Notes: a model not told the origin generated them from the sequence alone. Shown: positions 34,301 through 42,955, counted from the stretch's first letter. The stretch: 44,669 bases of DNA from Pseudomonadota bacterium (GCA_027623205.1 JAQBYC010000031.1:1-44669), one strand, 5' to 3'. Made by a program: numbers and translations.

Positions 34301-35672
34301 GGAAAGCGACGGTCATGGCGGCGAGGCCGGTTTCGTCACGCGCATTCAGGCCTTCCTGCAATCGGTACGGCAATACATTACCGCGGGTGACGCCCGCGCG
34401 CTGCCCGATAACGCCAAACGAATCTCGTATCTCAGTCCACCGCGGAAAAGCCGCTCCAGTTTTCTTGATCCCGACGTTCACTACGTGGCCATGAGCATGG
34501 CGGAGAATGTCGGGCCCACCTTTGCCGCCACCTATCGCGCCTATGGCTACGACGTGGTGAGCGCCCCGGGCCACAGCGACAGCACCTGGCAGGCCGGCAA
34601 GGCCGACTGTTCGGGTAAGGAATGTCTCAGCTATCAGTTGATGTGGGGCGCCTTCCGCCAGCACCTGGAGCAGAACCCGCCGACAAAGGATACCGTGCTG
34701 CTGGCCTTCTCGGGTCAGTTATGCCGCACCGGCGCCTTTGGGGTGAAGGACCAGATTTCGCTAGAGAAAATGGGCCTCGATAACAACGTGACCATGCAAG
34801 GCATGCCATTCGGCGGTGATCGGTCCATGTCGTTGCTGTTGTGGGCGGGGCTTTCGGCGATCGAGATTCTGCGCCAGTTCTATATTTACCATCTGCCGGT
34901 GGAATCCCGATCTGGCGAGTCCCGGGCGCTCTATGATGCCGGTATCGCGCGGGTTATAGCCATCCTCGAGGCGCCCATGGCCGCAACCGAAAGCGACAGT
35001 GCCCGGCCCGAGGTCGAGCACCGCGCCCTGGCCATCGCCGCGGCGCTGCGCGAGAGCGGACGGCATTATGCCGAGATGGATAACCGTTGGCAGGGAAGCC
35101 GCGCTTTCCGCACCGTCTTCGTCGGCGGTGAGACCATGGCCAAGGGCAGTGATTTTTCCAATTCCGGCCTTTTCCTGCGGCTCAGCGAACAAGGCATGCG
35201 GCTGGTACTGGAACCCCTGACCGACTTCTTTGAATTTCTGGCCCGCCGCCACCCGCACCTCCAATACGGCCGGGCCAAGCCGTTGGCCGAGGCCCGGGCG
35301 ATGACCGAGGAACAGGCCGCGTTACGGACCTGGCTGTACGCGGAGATGGCCGAACTCCATCCCTGGCTGCCGGCGCCGGCGGTCGAGGAGGCCCTGGACC
35401 TGGCCGAGGCACTGATCGACCCGGCGACGGTTGGCGGCTCGCCGATGGAAATAGCCAGCGTCGTGCATGCCTGGGACACCGGCCGCTATGACGGCGTCGT
35501 CGTGGCCAGTTGCTGGGGTTGTGACAACAGCCTGATTACCGAAGGCCTGTTGCGCTATCGCAAGGAGATTCCATTTTTCTTCTATTACGGCGATGGCACG
35601 CCCTTGGACGAGCGCCGGGTACGCGGCTTTTCCTACCGTCTGCGCCGGGGCGCGGAGTCCACGGCTGCATAG
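31392..35672 (+). CDS. Two-domain acyl-CoA dehydratase activase (BadF/BcrA type)
   Basis: The protein has 1,426 residues. ATG 31392 follows AGGAGATTGAAC; an in-frame TTG two codons earlier is less likely. It has two ASKHA ATPase domains in tandem. The first (about 1-280) has GCDLGKASAG, DKCSSGTGENIQKIADRF (Cys near 139) and ARCSVFAKSEMTHF. The second (about 320-590) has GLDLGSTGAKAV, GGQDAKYIRV, NKACSAGTGSFLEEQA (Cys near 456) and MMCTVFVADAAA. These Cys match the [4Fe-4S] ligands of 2-hydroxyacyl-CoA dehydratase activators. A Cys cluster (QCRDAQCQTLCP) and a DUF2229-type region follow. Such proteins couple ATP hydrolysis to low-potential electron transfer. The partner dehydratase is not in the window. 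Confidence 0.88.
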   Translation: MRIAGCDLGKASAGFVIATVGKDGRLEVERSDYELHDGDPLGLFKQWYRDNDVGSCAALAATGVNADELRDPALILPEDSCQEAALEIFPDLEDTLNLVSIGARGYGALSRKPADGGGKGTAVGSGPKFHYQYLENDKCSSGTGENIQKIADRFGLGIVDADKAALAADVAIPITARCSVFAKSEMTHFANQGKPTGALFKGYFGSVARNTQSLLARNRVDGPVYLMGGPARIESFRRSFEEILGEPVKVPPLAECFEALGAAAIAAEQARKSSLAPLPADPSELIAPVESRFQVLEAASGWQDRVTMMAEPEIPAGAAETPTILGLDLGSTGAKAVLTSIETGEIVLDVYDSTRGNPVDAARRLVGTILNQVKADVRAIGVTGSGREAVATLLRAVYPESDNVIVLNEIVAHATGAARCDVDGGADLSVIEIGGQDAKYIRVQGGRIVESDMNKACSAGTGSFLEEQATIYDVDDIQDFVDLASSAKRPPDLGMMCTVFVADAAALAIKEGFGRDDIFAGFQYSVIHNYLNRVMGQRTLGQRVFFQGKPASNPSLAWTLAAVTGREIVVPPNPGAMGAWGIGLCAVEQFGRQGLATAPRLELGLILAAEITGRAEFQCRDAQCQTLCPIERTTIKVGGISRQAVSGGACPKFEVSTKSQPKLAKEAPNPFEQREALIDSFVPAPNDGPVLAIPAVSSLAPHIPWLATFAGELGFSVKILRSDRHSLAAGEQLCNSFDSCGPVKIAHAVCDVDVDLLLFPSIFHIADTKGRGGQTCVTEQVMPSLVKQLLRSRGRRTRLVRPRLSFREGPGAAELSVEMIRLASELGVDPKNIQAAVAKAAEAHLAYEDGLERIGEEALEYARANNLPSVLLLGHLHVICDPAINANIPLLLRRNGAMAIPADCFPIDSRTPPMKKIYWGDANRAMRAAIHARGLGDVFPVLLASFGCGPSSFTEQVFQSLLEGYPHTILESDGHGGEAGFVTRIQAFLQSVRQYITAGDARALPDNAKRISYLSPPRKSRSSFLDPDVHYVAMSMAENVGPTFAATYRAYGYDVVSAPGHSDSTWQAGKADCSGKECLSYQLMWGAFRQHLEQNPPTKDTVLLAFSGQLCRTGAFGVKDQISLEKMGLDNNVTMQGMPFGGDRSMSLLLWAGLSAIEILRQFYIYHLPVESRSGESRALYDAGIARVIAILEAPMAATESDSARPEVEHRALAIAAALRESGRHYAEMDNRWQGSRAFRTVFVGGETMAKGSDFSNSGLFLRLSEQGMRLVLEPLTDFFEFLARRHPHLQYGRAKPLAEARAMTEEQAALRTWLYAEMAELHPWLPAPAVEEALDLAEALIDPATVGGSPMEIASVVHAWDTGRYDGVVVASCWGCDNSLITEGLLRYRKEIPFFFYYGDGTPLDERRVRGFSYRLRRGAESTAA

Positions 35673-35687
35673 GCATTAGCAATAAGT

Positions 35688-35886
35688 GGGCGGTGTCAGA
35701 GCGAATCAGCTAGAGGCGAGTGGGGAAGTTCCGTAGTTTGCAGCAATGCACATTTCCTTCCGTCATTTCAACAGCTCGCCCGAGGTTATGCGCCTCACGG
35801 TGATGATGTATATCCGCTATTCGCTTTCATTGCGGTAGGTGAAAGATCTTTCTTTCGAGCGCGGCATCGATGTTCTGCCACGACAA
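35688..35886 (+). mobile_element. IS6-like element remnant, left copy
   Basis: It starts with the terminal text GGGCGGTGTCAGAGCGAATCAG. It then encodes the N-terminal part of an IS6-family transposase (FNSSPEVMRLTVMMYIRYSLSLR), a TAG where the right copy has Gln, and text ending at the FERGIDV-CH region with a one-base slip. Similarity to the right copy stops near 35886. The rest of 35887-36077 holds nothing I recognise. Both copies point the same way. Confidence 0.8.
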
Positions 35887-36077
35887 CGTTCCTCTGACAG
35901 TACCCCCATGGCGACCTCCCTCGATAATTCATCAACATTGCTTCAGAGATCGCTCAGCTTGGAAACATCAAAATCAATCTCGGTCAACGGGCCTTGGTAC
36001 AACGGGTAACTGCAATATTCATGTCGTCCCGGCGCACAGACACTGCCATCAACGATATTACGGCAGACCAAGGAAAA

Positions 36078-36482
36078 TTAATTGAATAGAACCAACTTAC
36101 GCACCGCAAAATTGAAAAGGAAACTAAAACCGGCGGCCAACAATTTTGAGGGTAGCAAAGGCCATACCAGTATATCCACACACATCCACAAGGTAGCCAC
36201 ATTCACGGCCAAACCCAAAGTACCAATCAAAATGAATATGAGCCATTCGAACGGTATATTGACGAGCCTGCGCGTTCCGAATATCCAGCGCACCGATGCG
36301 AAATAAACTACGACATTACCGGACAAGAAAGCGAAGACATTTGATAAGAGATAGTTGATCGAAAATGCATGGGTAAGCAGAATTAGAACGCAAATATCGA
36401 CCGACAACGCGACCACGCTGGTGGCGAAGTAGCGCATCAATTCGGTTAAACCGAAAATGGATAAGTTTTGTTGAAATTTCAC
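36078..36482 (-). CDS. GtrA-family membrane protein
   Basis: The protein has 134 residues, starting with GTG at 36482. It has four transmembrane helices with the family pattern: LMRYFATSVVALSVDICVLILLTHA, NVFAFLSGNVVVYFASVRWIFG, IFILIGTLGLAVNVATLWMCVDI and LLAAGFSFLFNFAVRKLVLF. GtrA proteins are thought to flip or help transfer lipid-linked sugars. It is followed on the minus strand's upstream side by a glycosyltransferase-like gene 26 bases away. Base composition is clearly more AT-rich than the surroundings, suggesting transfer. Confidence 0.87.
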   Translation of the reverse strand: MKFQQNLSIFGLTELMRYFATSVVALSVDICVLILLTHAFSINYLLSNVFAFLSGNVVVYFASVRWIFGTRRLVNIPFEWLIFILIGTLGLAVNVATLWMCVDILVWPLLPSKLLAAGFSFLFNFAVRKLVLFN

Positions 36483-36508
36483 GCTAAAAGTCGGCTCTGG
36501 TTGTTGTC

Positions 36509-38074
36509 TTAGTCGAGGCGCTTGCGCGGACCGTTTGCGAAAACACGGGTTTTAGATAATCTCCGAAAAACGGCTCCAAATCGCCGCACCCAAAAGGACA
36601 ACGACAAAACGTCGGACGAAGGGATAAAGAGATGGCGCCATGCCGCCGCGTACCCGATAAGTAGCAGCAATGAGCCCCAAACAGAAATTATCATCCAATG
36701 AGAAAAGCGGAAATCCGCACCAGGCGCGGCAATAAAGAGCAATGCCTCATGCCCTAGACCGCTAAAAGAGAAAAAGAAAACCAGGCCCATATCTTTCCGC
36801 AGTACAAACAGGCCGCAAGCTGCAGTAAAGAGGCCAATCACGAGAAACAAATATGGGCGGTACAATATGGAATTTTTTGCAAGGTCATTTAGTGTAACTG
36901 AAAGCCAATTCTGTAGGTCCGACAGCTGATAATTGACCTTTGTTTTCTTCGCCAATTCCGGTGATAGGGTGAAGAAAAATACCGGGACGCGTGGGTGGTT
37001 CGGCGTGATTCCGACTAATTCACTGAATACGGCCCATCTATGGCTTAGGTATGATAGGGGAAATCCAACAATGGTTTGTCGCCAGAGTTGGCTCAATGCG
37101 GCAAGCTCTTCCTTGGTCCCGTCACCCCATTTAAATAATGTGCGTGTTAGATTTCCCCAGTTTCTAGGTGTATAGTTCTTTGTCAAATCATCTACAGTGA
37201 ATGCCGGCACTTTGGCCAGACCTCCCAAACCGGAACTCTTCGTTTCACCGTCAAAATGAAGTCGGCCCCGTTTTACCGCTACGCCGGCAATGTCGAATAT
37301 CGCCACCGAACGCCAGCCCTGGGTCTTTTTGTCGACGATCAAACTGTTAAGCCCATGTCCAATCAGAAACAACGAAAGCGCAACCGGTACTGCAGTCATA
37401 GCAGTGGCGAAAAGTCGTGCGATGAGGCGCCTTGGCCAAGGCAATAACACAAAGCTAACATACCAGATAAGACTGTAGACGGCGGCAATCGAATTATGCC
37501 TTAACATCAACGCGAATAGGCAACAGAATAACAGTAAGACAATATGAAGCGAAAATGGCACGGGTCCAAATTTCGGCGTGCCCGACTTCTTATTGCGCGT
37601 GGAAATCCGCTGCATCAAACTGAAGCCGAGCAATAGGCTGCCAGCCATCAAGTTATCTTTCCCGATGACTCCCAAGTTGCCAAATACCGGTGGTATAAAT
37701 AGACAACTAGGAATGAAGATATAGGCAAGATTGGATGAGACGATGGGATTCCCTGCGAATAACATAATGCAACCGAGCCAAAGTAACGATAACTGGAGCA
37801 ACAACATCAATAACGGACCGGGATGAATCAAATCCAGCCACCGCCATACGTATGCCATGGCGGCAGGATGCCAGTCGAAATAATAATTGTTACGTGCCTG
37901 CAAAAGCTGCGAAGAGGAATCTGCGCTCATGAATCCAGGATAAAAGGCAAATAAAGATATAAGAACCACAACCACAGCAACAATCGGCAATCGCAACTCC
38001 GCCGGATTGCCCGGGTGCCTTGGAACGCTTCGTTCTGCAATCAACTTGGGCGGCATGTTTGGCTTGTCCGGCAT
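36509..38074 (-). CDS. Multi-spanning glycosyltransferase-like membrane protein
   Basis: The protein has 521 residues with about 11-12 hydrophobic segments. The first loop after helix 1 reads YPGFMSADSSSQLLQARNNYYFDWHPAAMAYVWRWL, with acidic residues (ADS, DWHP) as in GT-C or DUF6020-type membrane enzymes acting on lipid-linked sugars; similar proteins occur in polysaccharide gene clusters. Its ATG begins 2 bases after the amidase stop, so translation may be coupled, although its AT-rich composition differs from the amidase gene. With GtrA downstream the pair suggests envelope sugar modification. The exact activity is unknown. Confidence 0.65.
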   Translation of the reverse strand: MPDKPNMPPKLIAERSVPRHPGNPAELRLPIVAVVVVLISLFAFYPGFMSADSSSQLLQARNNYYFDWHPAAMAYVWRWLDLIHPGPLLMLLLQLSLLWLGCIMLFAGNPIVSSNLAYIFIPSCLFIPPVFGNLGVIGKDNLMAGSLLLGFSLMQRISTRNKKSGTPKFGPVPFSLHIVLLLFCCLFALMLRHNSIAAVYSLIWYVSFVLLPWPRRLIARLFATAMTAVPVALSLFLIGHGLNSLIVDKKTQGWRSVAIFDIAGVAVKRGRLHFDGETKSSGLGGLAKVPAFTVDDLTKNYTPRNWGNLTRTLFKWGDGTKEELAALSQLWRQTIVGFPLSYLSHRWAVFSELVGITPNHPRVPVFFFTLSPELAKKTKVNYQLSDLQNWLSVTLNDLAKNSILYRPYLFLVIGLFTAACGLFVLRKDMGLVFFFSFSGLGHEALLFIAAPGADFRFSHWMIISVWGSLLLLIGYAAAWRHLFIPSSDVLSLSFWVRRFGAVFRRLSKTRVFANGPRKRLD

Positions 38075-38076
38075 GT

Positions 38077-39645
38077 CTAACGCCTCATAAATCCGTCATA
38101 TGTGGCGTCGCGACGGTCCATTCCCTCCATTCCGCTTTCGGAGGGCCTGAAACCATCGGCAAAGGTCGGCGGCGTACGCACAGGTCTTTGCTGTTGGAAG
38201 GCATTTGCCAAGGCGCCAAGCCGGGTCTCCAAAAAAGCCGTGGAAAAGAACGACAGTCCAATCGGAAGGCCAAACACATAACCAGCCGGGACCGTAATGC
38301 TCGGGTATCCTGAAACCGCCGCCAGGCAAGCACTTCCACCAGTCCGATTATCGCCGTTGATCCAGTCGATTAACCACGGCGCACAGGTTGTTGGTGCGAC
38401 CAAGGCATCCAGATTGTGTTCGGACACCAACTTGTCGATGCCCTCAGTCTGGCTCAGACGTTTGCTGGTGGCCAGGGCGTCCAGATAACCGGGACCTGTT
38501 GGTGGTCCCATTCTCTCCGATTTCTCGATGATGTCCTGGCCAAAATAGGGCATTGCAACGGCTTGATTTTCGATGTTGAACGCGATCAGATCGGTTATGG
38601 AATGGACCGGCAGCTCGGACTCCACATCGGCCAGATAGTCGTTCAGGCCGGCTTTGAATTCGGTCATCATGACCTGAAGTTCACTGGGCCGGATGTCCTC
38701 GACCGACGTCAGTTCAAGGTCTTCGACAATTGTTGCACCGGCTTCGCGCATAACCGTCAGACATTTTTGCACCAGTTCATCGACGGCATCATTGAAACCA
38801 CAATAGTTCCGGGCGACACCGATGCGGGCGCCCCGCAACGCACCAGGATTAAGCGCGGCGAGAAAATCATCTGCGGCCTGTTCGTCACCTAAATTGGTAA
38901 TCTCATCCAGAGGATCAGGTCCGGAAATGGCTTGCAAAACGATCAAGGCATCGGCCACGTTGCGCGCCATGGGTCCGGCGGTATCCTGGCTATGGGCTAT
39001 GGGAATAATGCCTGACCGCCCGACCCGGCCAAGACTGGGTTTAATGCCGACAATGGAAGCCATGGCGGCCGGGCCGACGATGGAGCCGTCGGTCTCCGTG
39101 CCGATTGCGGCGACACAAAACCCACAAGCCACAGCTACCGCCGAGCCCGAACTGGAGCCGCCCGGGGTACGGTCCAAGGCGTAAGGATTACGCGTCTGAC
39201 CACCCCGGCTGCTCCAACCGCTGGATGACCGGGCGGAACGGAAATTGGCCCACTCGCTGAGATTGGTTTTACCTAAAAGTACGGCGCCGGCTTCGCGTAA
39301 TTTCGTTACAACATGGGCATCGTGCGTTGCGTGATGGCCGACGAGCGCCAGCGACCCGGCTGTCGTCAACATTTGATCAGCGGTATCGATATTGTCTTTC
39401 ACCAGGATCGGCAGTCCGTGCAGCAGGCCTCTCGGACCGATGCTGAGGCGTTCCGCATCCAGGGCGTCGGCGATTATCAATGCCTCGGGATTAAGTTCGA
39501 GAATGGCGTTGACCTTACCGTCGAGCGCTGAAATACGGGCCAGACAATGTTCCGTCAGTTCGCGCGAGTTGATCTCGCCCGCCGCCATGCGCTGCTGCAG
39601 CTGGGTTATGGTTTCGCCATCAAGGTCGATCCGAGGCGGATTCAT
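38077..39645 (-). CDS. Amidase-signature family hydrolase
   Basis: The protein has 522 residues from 39645, with AAGGA upstream. The Ser-cisSer-Lys set is visible: Lys in GLPILVKDNIDT (about 84), cis-Ser in TPGGSSSGSAVAVACG and the nucleophile Ser in GTETDGSIVGPAAM. The AS family cleaves amide bonds of small molecules, peptides or Gln-tRNA. The EARL-type GatA context is absent, so a catabolic or amidase role is likely. The gene has high GC like the flanking genes and lies directly before the low-GC membrane genes. Confidence 0.9.
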   Translation of the reverse strand: MNPPRIDLDGETITQLQQRMAAGEINSRELTEHCLARISALDGKVNAILELNPEALIIADALDAERLSIGPRGLLHGLPILVKDNIDTADQMLTTAGSLALVGHHATHDAHVVTKLREAGAVLLGKTNLSEWANFRSARSSSGWSSRGGQTRNPYALDRTPGGSSSGSAVAVACGFCVAAIGTETDGSIVGPAAMASIVGIKPSLGRVGRSGIIPIAHSQDTAGPMARNVADALIVLQAISGPDPLDEITNLGDEQAADDFLAALNPGALRGARIGVARNYCGFNDAVDELVQKCLTVMREAGATIVEDLELTSVEDIRPSELQVMMTEFKAGLNDYLADVESELPVHSITDLIAFNIENQAVAMPYFGQDIIEKSERMGPPTGPGYLDALATSKRLSQTEGIDKLVSEHNLDALVAPTTCAPWLIDWINGDNRTGGSACLAAVSGYPSITVPAGYVFGLPIGLSFFSTAFLETRLGALANAFQQQRPVRTPPTFADGFRPSESGMEGMDRRDATYDGFMRR

Positions 39646-39798
39646 ATCAAATCCTTGGATTCACGCACATCAAGGCAGTCACGCAATGCGCCGCCCGAGA
39701 ATTTAATGCCAGGTCGAAGTTTTCGCCAACTGCAAAGACCATTGACGCTCACGGCCGCCGTCTAAAAACTACCGGCTAAGCGATGCGAAAAACAGCCC

Positions 39799-40208
39799 TT
39801 ATCGACCAACCGCATAGGCCTGCATGAAACGTGGATTGGCGGCGGCGCGGAGGAATTCACCGTCCTTGGCCGCAGCCGTGACGCGACCCAGGCTCCAGTC
39901 GTCCTCCACCGCAATCCGATGGCCGCGGCCCGCCAGTTTCTTGATGGTCTCTTCTGGCATGCGGCCTTCAAGAGCAAGATGACCCGAACGTTATTGTCCG
40001 GCGTCGCCAGGATCAACGGGACCTCTCCGCCCGGTCCATTGAGGTGCGGTTCCACGACGTGCAATGTAAAGCCGCACGCCACCGCGGCATCAAAGGCGTT
40101 GCCGCCGCGCTCCAGAATAGACATCCCGACCGCGCTGGCCAGCCAGTGGGTCGATGCGACAACACCAAAGGTGCCGACGATCTCGGGGCGGGTTGTAAAT
40201 CTTGGCAT
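39799..40208 (-). pseudogene. Gamma-glutamyltransferase remnant, ends only
   Basis: On the minus strand MPRFTTRPEIVGTFGVVASTHWLASAVGMSILERGGNAFDAAVACGFTLHVVEPHLNGPGG is the N-terminal region of a GGT-type N-terminal nucleophile hydrolase. Shortly after, the frame slips to GHRIAVEDDWSLGRVTAAAKDGEFLRAAANPRFMQAYAVGR, the normal C-terminal end. About 400 residues, including the catalytic Thr, are missing between them. The gene cannot give an active enzyme. It lies downstream of the aminotransferase on the same strand. Confidence 0.85.
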
Positions 40209-40309
40209 TCTGTTGTTCACCTTTGGCGGTCGCAGCGTACATTTGCCTGCATTGCTACCACGAGACAGCGCAGGCCGCCTCTGTCCGGCAAAGATGACCG
40301 GAAACCAAA

Positions 40310-41695
40310 TCAACTCTCCATTAGGCCATTCTCGCGCACGTGGGCGAATGTGTCGTCGAGCGCGCCCTCCAAGCGGTTGAACATCTCGTTGAGCTGATCG
40401 GCGGTGATGATCAGCGGCGGGCAGTAGGCTATGCTGACGCCGGCGCAGGGCCTGAGAAGCAAGCCGTGCGCCCGGCAGGCATCGGCGCAGAACATGGCGA
40501 CATCGGGATCGAAGTTCTCCTTGGTCTCCTTGTCCTTGACCAGCTCGACCGCGCCGATCAGGCCGACGCCGCGCGCCTCGCCGACCAGCGGGTGGTCGGC
40601 CAGCTTCGCCAGGCGTTCGGCGGCGATCGGCGAGATCTCCCGGACATGGCCGCCGATGTCCATCTCGTCGTAGATCTTCAGCGTTTCGTTGGCGACCGCG
40701 GCGGCGACCGGATGCCCTGAATAGGTAAAGCCGGTGGCGAGAATGCCATTCTCGTCGCTAAAGTCGCGGATCGGCCCGTAGACCTTCTCGTTCAGGATGA
40801 CCGCCGAGATCGGCATATAGGCCGACGAGAGCTGCTTGGCGACGACCATGATGTCGGGCTCGATGCCGTAGGTCTGGCAGCCGAATGTGTTGCCCGTGCG
40901 GTGGAAGCCGCAGATCACCTCGTCGGCGACCATCAGCACGTCGTATTTCTTGAGCACCGCCTGGACCTTCTCGAAATAGGTTGCCGGCGGCGGCACGGCG
41001 CCCTGGGCGCCGAGCACCGGCTCGGCGATGAAGGCGGCGACCGTCTCGGGCCCCTCGTCGAGGATCATCTGCTCGAGCTCGGCGGCCCGGCGGGTCGCAA
41101 AATCCTCTTCCGTTTCACCTTCTTCGCCGTGGTGGTAGTAGTGCGGATTGCCGGTATGCAGGATGTTCCTGATCGGCAGGTCGAAGCCCTGATGCATCAG
41201 CGGCATGCCGGTCAGGCTGCCCGACGACACGGCGATGCCGTGGTAGCCGCCGAGCCGCGCAATGATCTTTTTCTTCTCGGGCCGGCCGAGCGCGTTGTTA
41301 TGGTACCAGACGAACTTGACCATGTGGTCGTTCGCCTCGGAGCCGGAGTTGGCGAACCACACCTTCGACATGGGCACGGGCGCCAGCGCCAGGAGTTTCT
41401 CTGCGAGATTGATGGCGGGCAGGTTCGAGCGCGCGAAGAAGGAGTGGTAGTAGGGCAGCTTGCGCATTTGAGTGGCTGCCGCCTGCACCAGCCGCTCGTT
41501 GTTAAAGCCGAGCGAGGTGCACCACAGGCCGGCGAGGCCCTCAATATAGCTCTTGCCCTCGGTGTCCTTGACGTAGATGCCATCGCCCTCTTCAAGGATC
41601 AGCGGCCCCGTCTTCTCGTGCTCGGCGAGGTTGGTAAAGGGGTGCATGAACGACGCGATATCGCGCGCGTGCGGCGAATTCGGAGCGACGGCCAT
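40310..41695 (-). CDS. Class III (omega) aminotransferase
   Basis: The protein has 461 residues from MAVAPNSPHARDIASFMHPFTNL at 41695, preceded by GAGAGGATCC; the frame opens earlier. PLP-enzyme motifs of the omega-amine:pyruvate transaminase group: YIEGLAGLWCTSLGFNNERLVQAA, ANSGSEANDHMVKFVWYHNNALGRPEKKKIIA, GGYHG, LMVADEVICGFHRTG with the Asp contacting the PLP ring, and VVAKQLSSAYMPISAV with the Schiff-base Lys. It moves amino groups from amines or omega-amino acids (for example beta-alanine, GABA or putrescine) to pyruvate or 2-oxoglutarate. Cytoplasmic. The substrate cannot be fixed from sequence. Confidence 0.9.
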   Translation of the reverse strand: MAVAPNSPHARDIASFMHPFTNLAEHEKTGPLILEEGDGIYVKDTEGKSYIEGLAGLWCTSLGFNNERLVQAAATQMRKLPYYHSFFARSNLPAINLAEKLLALAPVPMSKVWFANSGSEANDHMVKFVWYHNNALGRPEKKKIIARLGGYHGIAVSSGSLTGMPLMHQGFDLPIRNILHTGNPHYYHHGEEGETEEDFATRRAAELEQMILDEGPETVAAFIAEPVLGAQGAVPPPATYFEKVQAVLKKYDVLMVADEVICGFHRTGNTFGCQTYGIEPDIMVVAKQLSSAYMPISAVILNEKVYGPIRDFSDENGILATGFTYSGHPVAAAVANETLKIYDEMDIGGHVREISPIAAERLAKLADHPLVGEARGVGLIGAVELVKDKETKENFDPDVAMFCADACRAHGLLLRPCAGVSIAYCPPLIITADQLNEMFNRLEGALDDTFAHVRENGLMES

Positions 41696-41809
41696 GGGAC
41701 GGATCCTCTCGGCGTTGTGTCGGCGAGAGCCCGGCGTCGAACGTCCGTTCCAGGGCCCGCGGTTGGTGCATTGCTGCAATTAGACAGCCTGGGTCGCCGA
41801 AGGGCAAGC

Positions 41810-41831
41810 GTTCTCAGAGCGTTCTCAGAGC
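41810..41831. repeat. Two tandem 11-bp units
   Basis: GTTCTCAGAGC occurs twice back to back (41810-41820 and 41821-41831) just upstream of the aminotransferase gene. It may be part of its control region or a simple duplication. Confidence 0.4.
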
Positions 41832-41899
41832 GGGATCGAATGAACAACCTCGTGAGAAATCACAACTAGAGCGGGTGACCGCGCTGGGCTTCGTGGCTG

Positions 41900-42095
41900 C
41901 GGCAACTAATTGCTTTCATCGCTTGACCTCGGTGCTGGTGCCGCCGCATCGCCTCCAGTGCTGGCTGCCAAGATGCTCGCGACCGCTGATACGCTCTCCA
42001 AGGGGCGTCTGATCGGCGGCGACGGCGGCGATTACCAGGGGACGGCCGGCCGGCTGGAGCTCTTCGCGACCGAAGCGATGGCAAGGTTCCAATAG
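41900..42095 (+). pseudogene. Luciferase-like monooxygenase remnant
   Basis: Short pieces in two frames read SVLVPPHR, then PPVLAAKMLATADTLSKGRLI, the conserved strand and helix of LLM-class flavin monooxygenases (usually LLAKxLATLDxLSxGRxxLG). After about 12 residues comes RLELFATEAMARFQ, the usual C-terminal tail of the family. The roughly 200 residues between and the N-terminus are gone. The gene must be inactive. Confidence 0.65.
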
Positions 42096-42142
42096 GCCGG
42101 CATCGTTAGAGCGGGATAGTCCAGCAAACCCGGATCAGCCTT

Positions 42143-42874
42143 TCAGGCCCGGTCGAGTTCCTTGTAGTGTCGGAAGATCCCGCCTTCGTTGAACGGGATC
42201 CGCCGGTCGGAGGCCAGATAGGCACGGACGCGGGCCCGCCTCGCGACATGCCCATGTAGCGCAACGACACGCGGGATTTCCGTCTCCAGACGCTTCATGG
42301 CGCTCGGAAAGGCATAGCGTAGTCCGTCGACGACCTGGAACAGGGACAGGTCCGCATAGCTCAACTTGGCCCCGACCAAGTAGGTCCCGGCCGACTGGTT
42401 GCGCGCCAGCACGCGCTCGAAATAGCCAAGGTACTTTGGCGCCCTGAGTTCCAGGAACTTCGCGGTGCGCAGTTTGGCCTCTTTGCGCTGGTCTTCGTAG
42501 TAGAGGCTGCCGTCAATCGGGTGGTGGGTGTCGTGGATCTCGTCGACCAAGTCGCAGAGCGTCAGCTGCAGCTGTTGCACCCAGAGCCGCCCCGCTTCAC
42601 CGGCGGGCGCGAGGCGGTGGCGCTGACCCAGGAACTGCAAAATGTTCGCGGTCTGGCCGAGTATCAGCTTGCCGGCCTTCAGGAAGGGTGGCGCGAACGG
42701 CGGTCGCTCGACCGTCTCTCGGTCGAGCAGTTCCAGCATGGCCGGCACGCCGGCACCCTCTTCCCCTGATCCTCTCGCAATGTCGATATAGGCGGCCCCG
42801 GACTCCTCTAGCGCCAGGCGCACGAATTCGCCGCGACCCTGGATCATCGGCCAGTAGTAAAGCTCGTAGCGCAC
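42143..42874 (-). CDS. Glutathione S-transferase family protein
   Basis: The chosen start is GTG 42874 (VRYELYYWPMIQGRGEF) after a GGGGAGGAA site, giving 243 residues; an ATG 13 codons earlier has poorer support. The N-terminal thioredoxin-like domain (YELYYWPMIQGRGEFVRLALEESG, then APPFLKAGKLILGQTANILQFL with the glutathione-binding region) is followed by an all-helical C-terminal domain (AKLSYADLSLFQVVDGL). The layout resembles sigma or pi-like soluble GSTs, which conjugate or isomerise electrophiles. It lies 81 bases after the CoA-transferase gene on the same strand. Confidence 0.87.
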   Translation of the reverse strand: MRYELYYWPMIQGRGEFVRLALEESGAAYIDIARGSGEEGAGVPAMLELLDRETVERPPFAPPFLKAGKLILGQTANILQFLGQRHRLAPAGEAGRLWVQQLQLTLCDLVDEIHDTHHPIDGSLYYEDQRKEAKLRTAKFLELRAPKYLGYFERVLARNQSAGTYLVGAKLSYADLSLFQVVDGLRYAFPSAMKRLETEIPRVVALHGHVARRARVRAYLASDRRIPFNEGGIFRHYKELDRA

Positions 42875-42955
42875 GGACGCATTCCTCCCCGATTTCCATT
42901 GGCGAGGGCTCACGGTCGGCCCGAACCTCGATTACTTTGACCTATCGCCGGGCGC

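Noticed and set aside
11663-35886. Possible recoding of TAG, since three remnants carry in-frame TAG
   Set aside because: TAG is the genuine stop of the DUF4189 and BtuB genes, and the TAGs occur in genes that also have deletions or slips, except the oxidoreductase. Simple nonsense mutations explain them.
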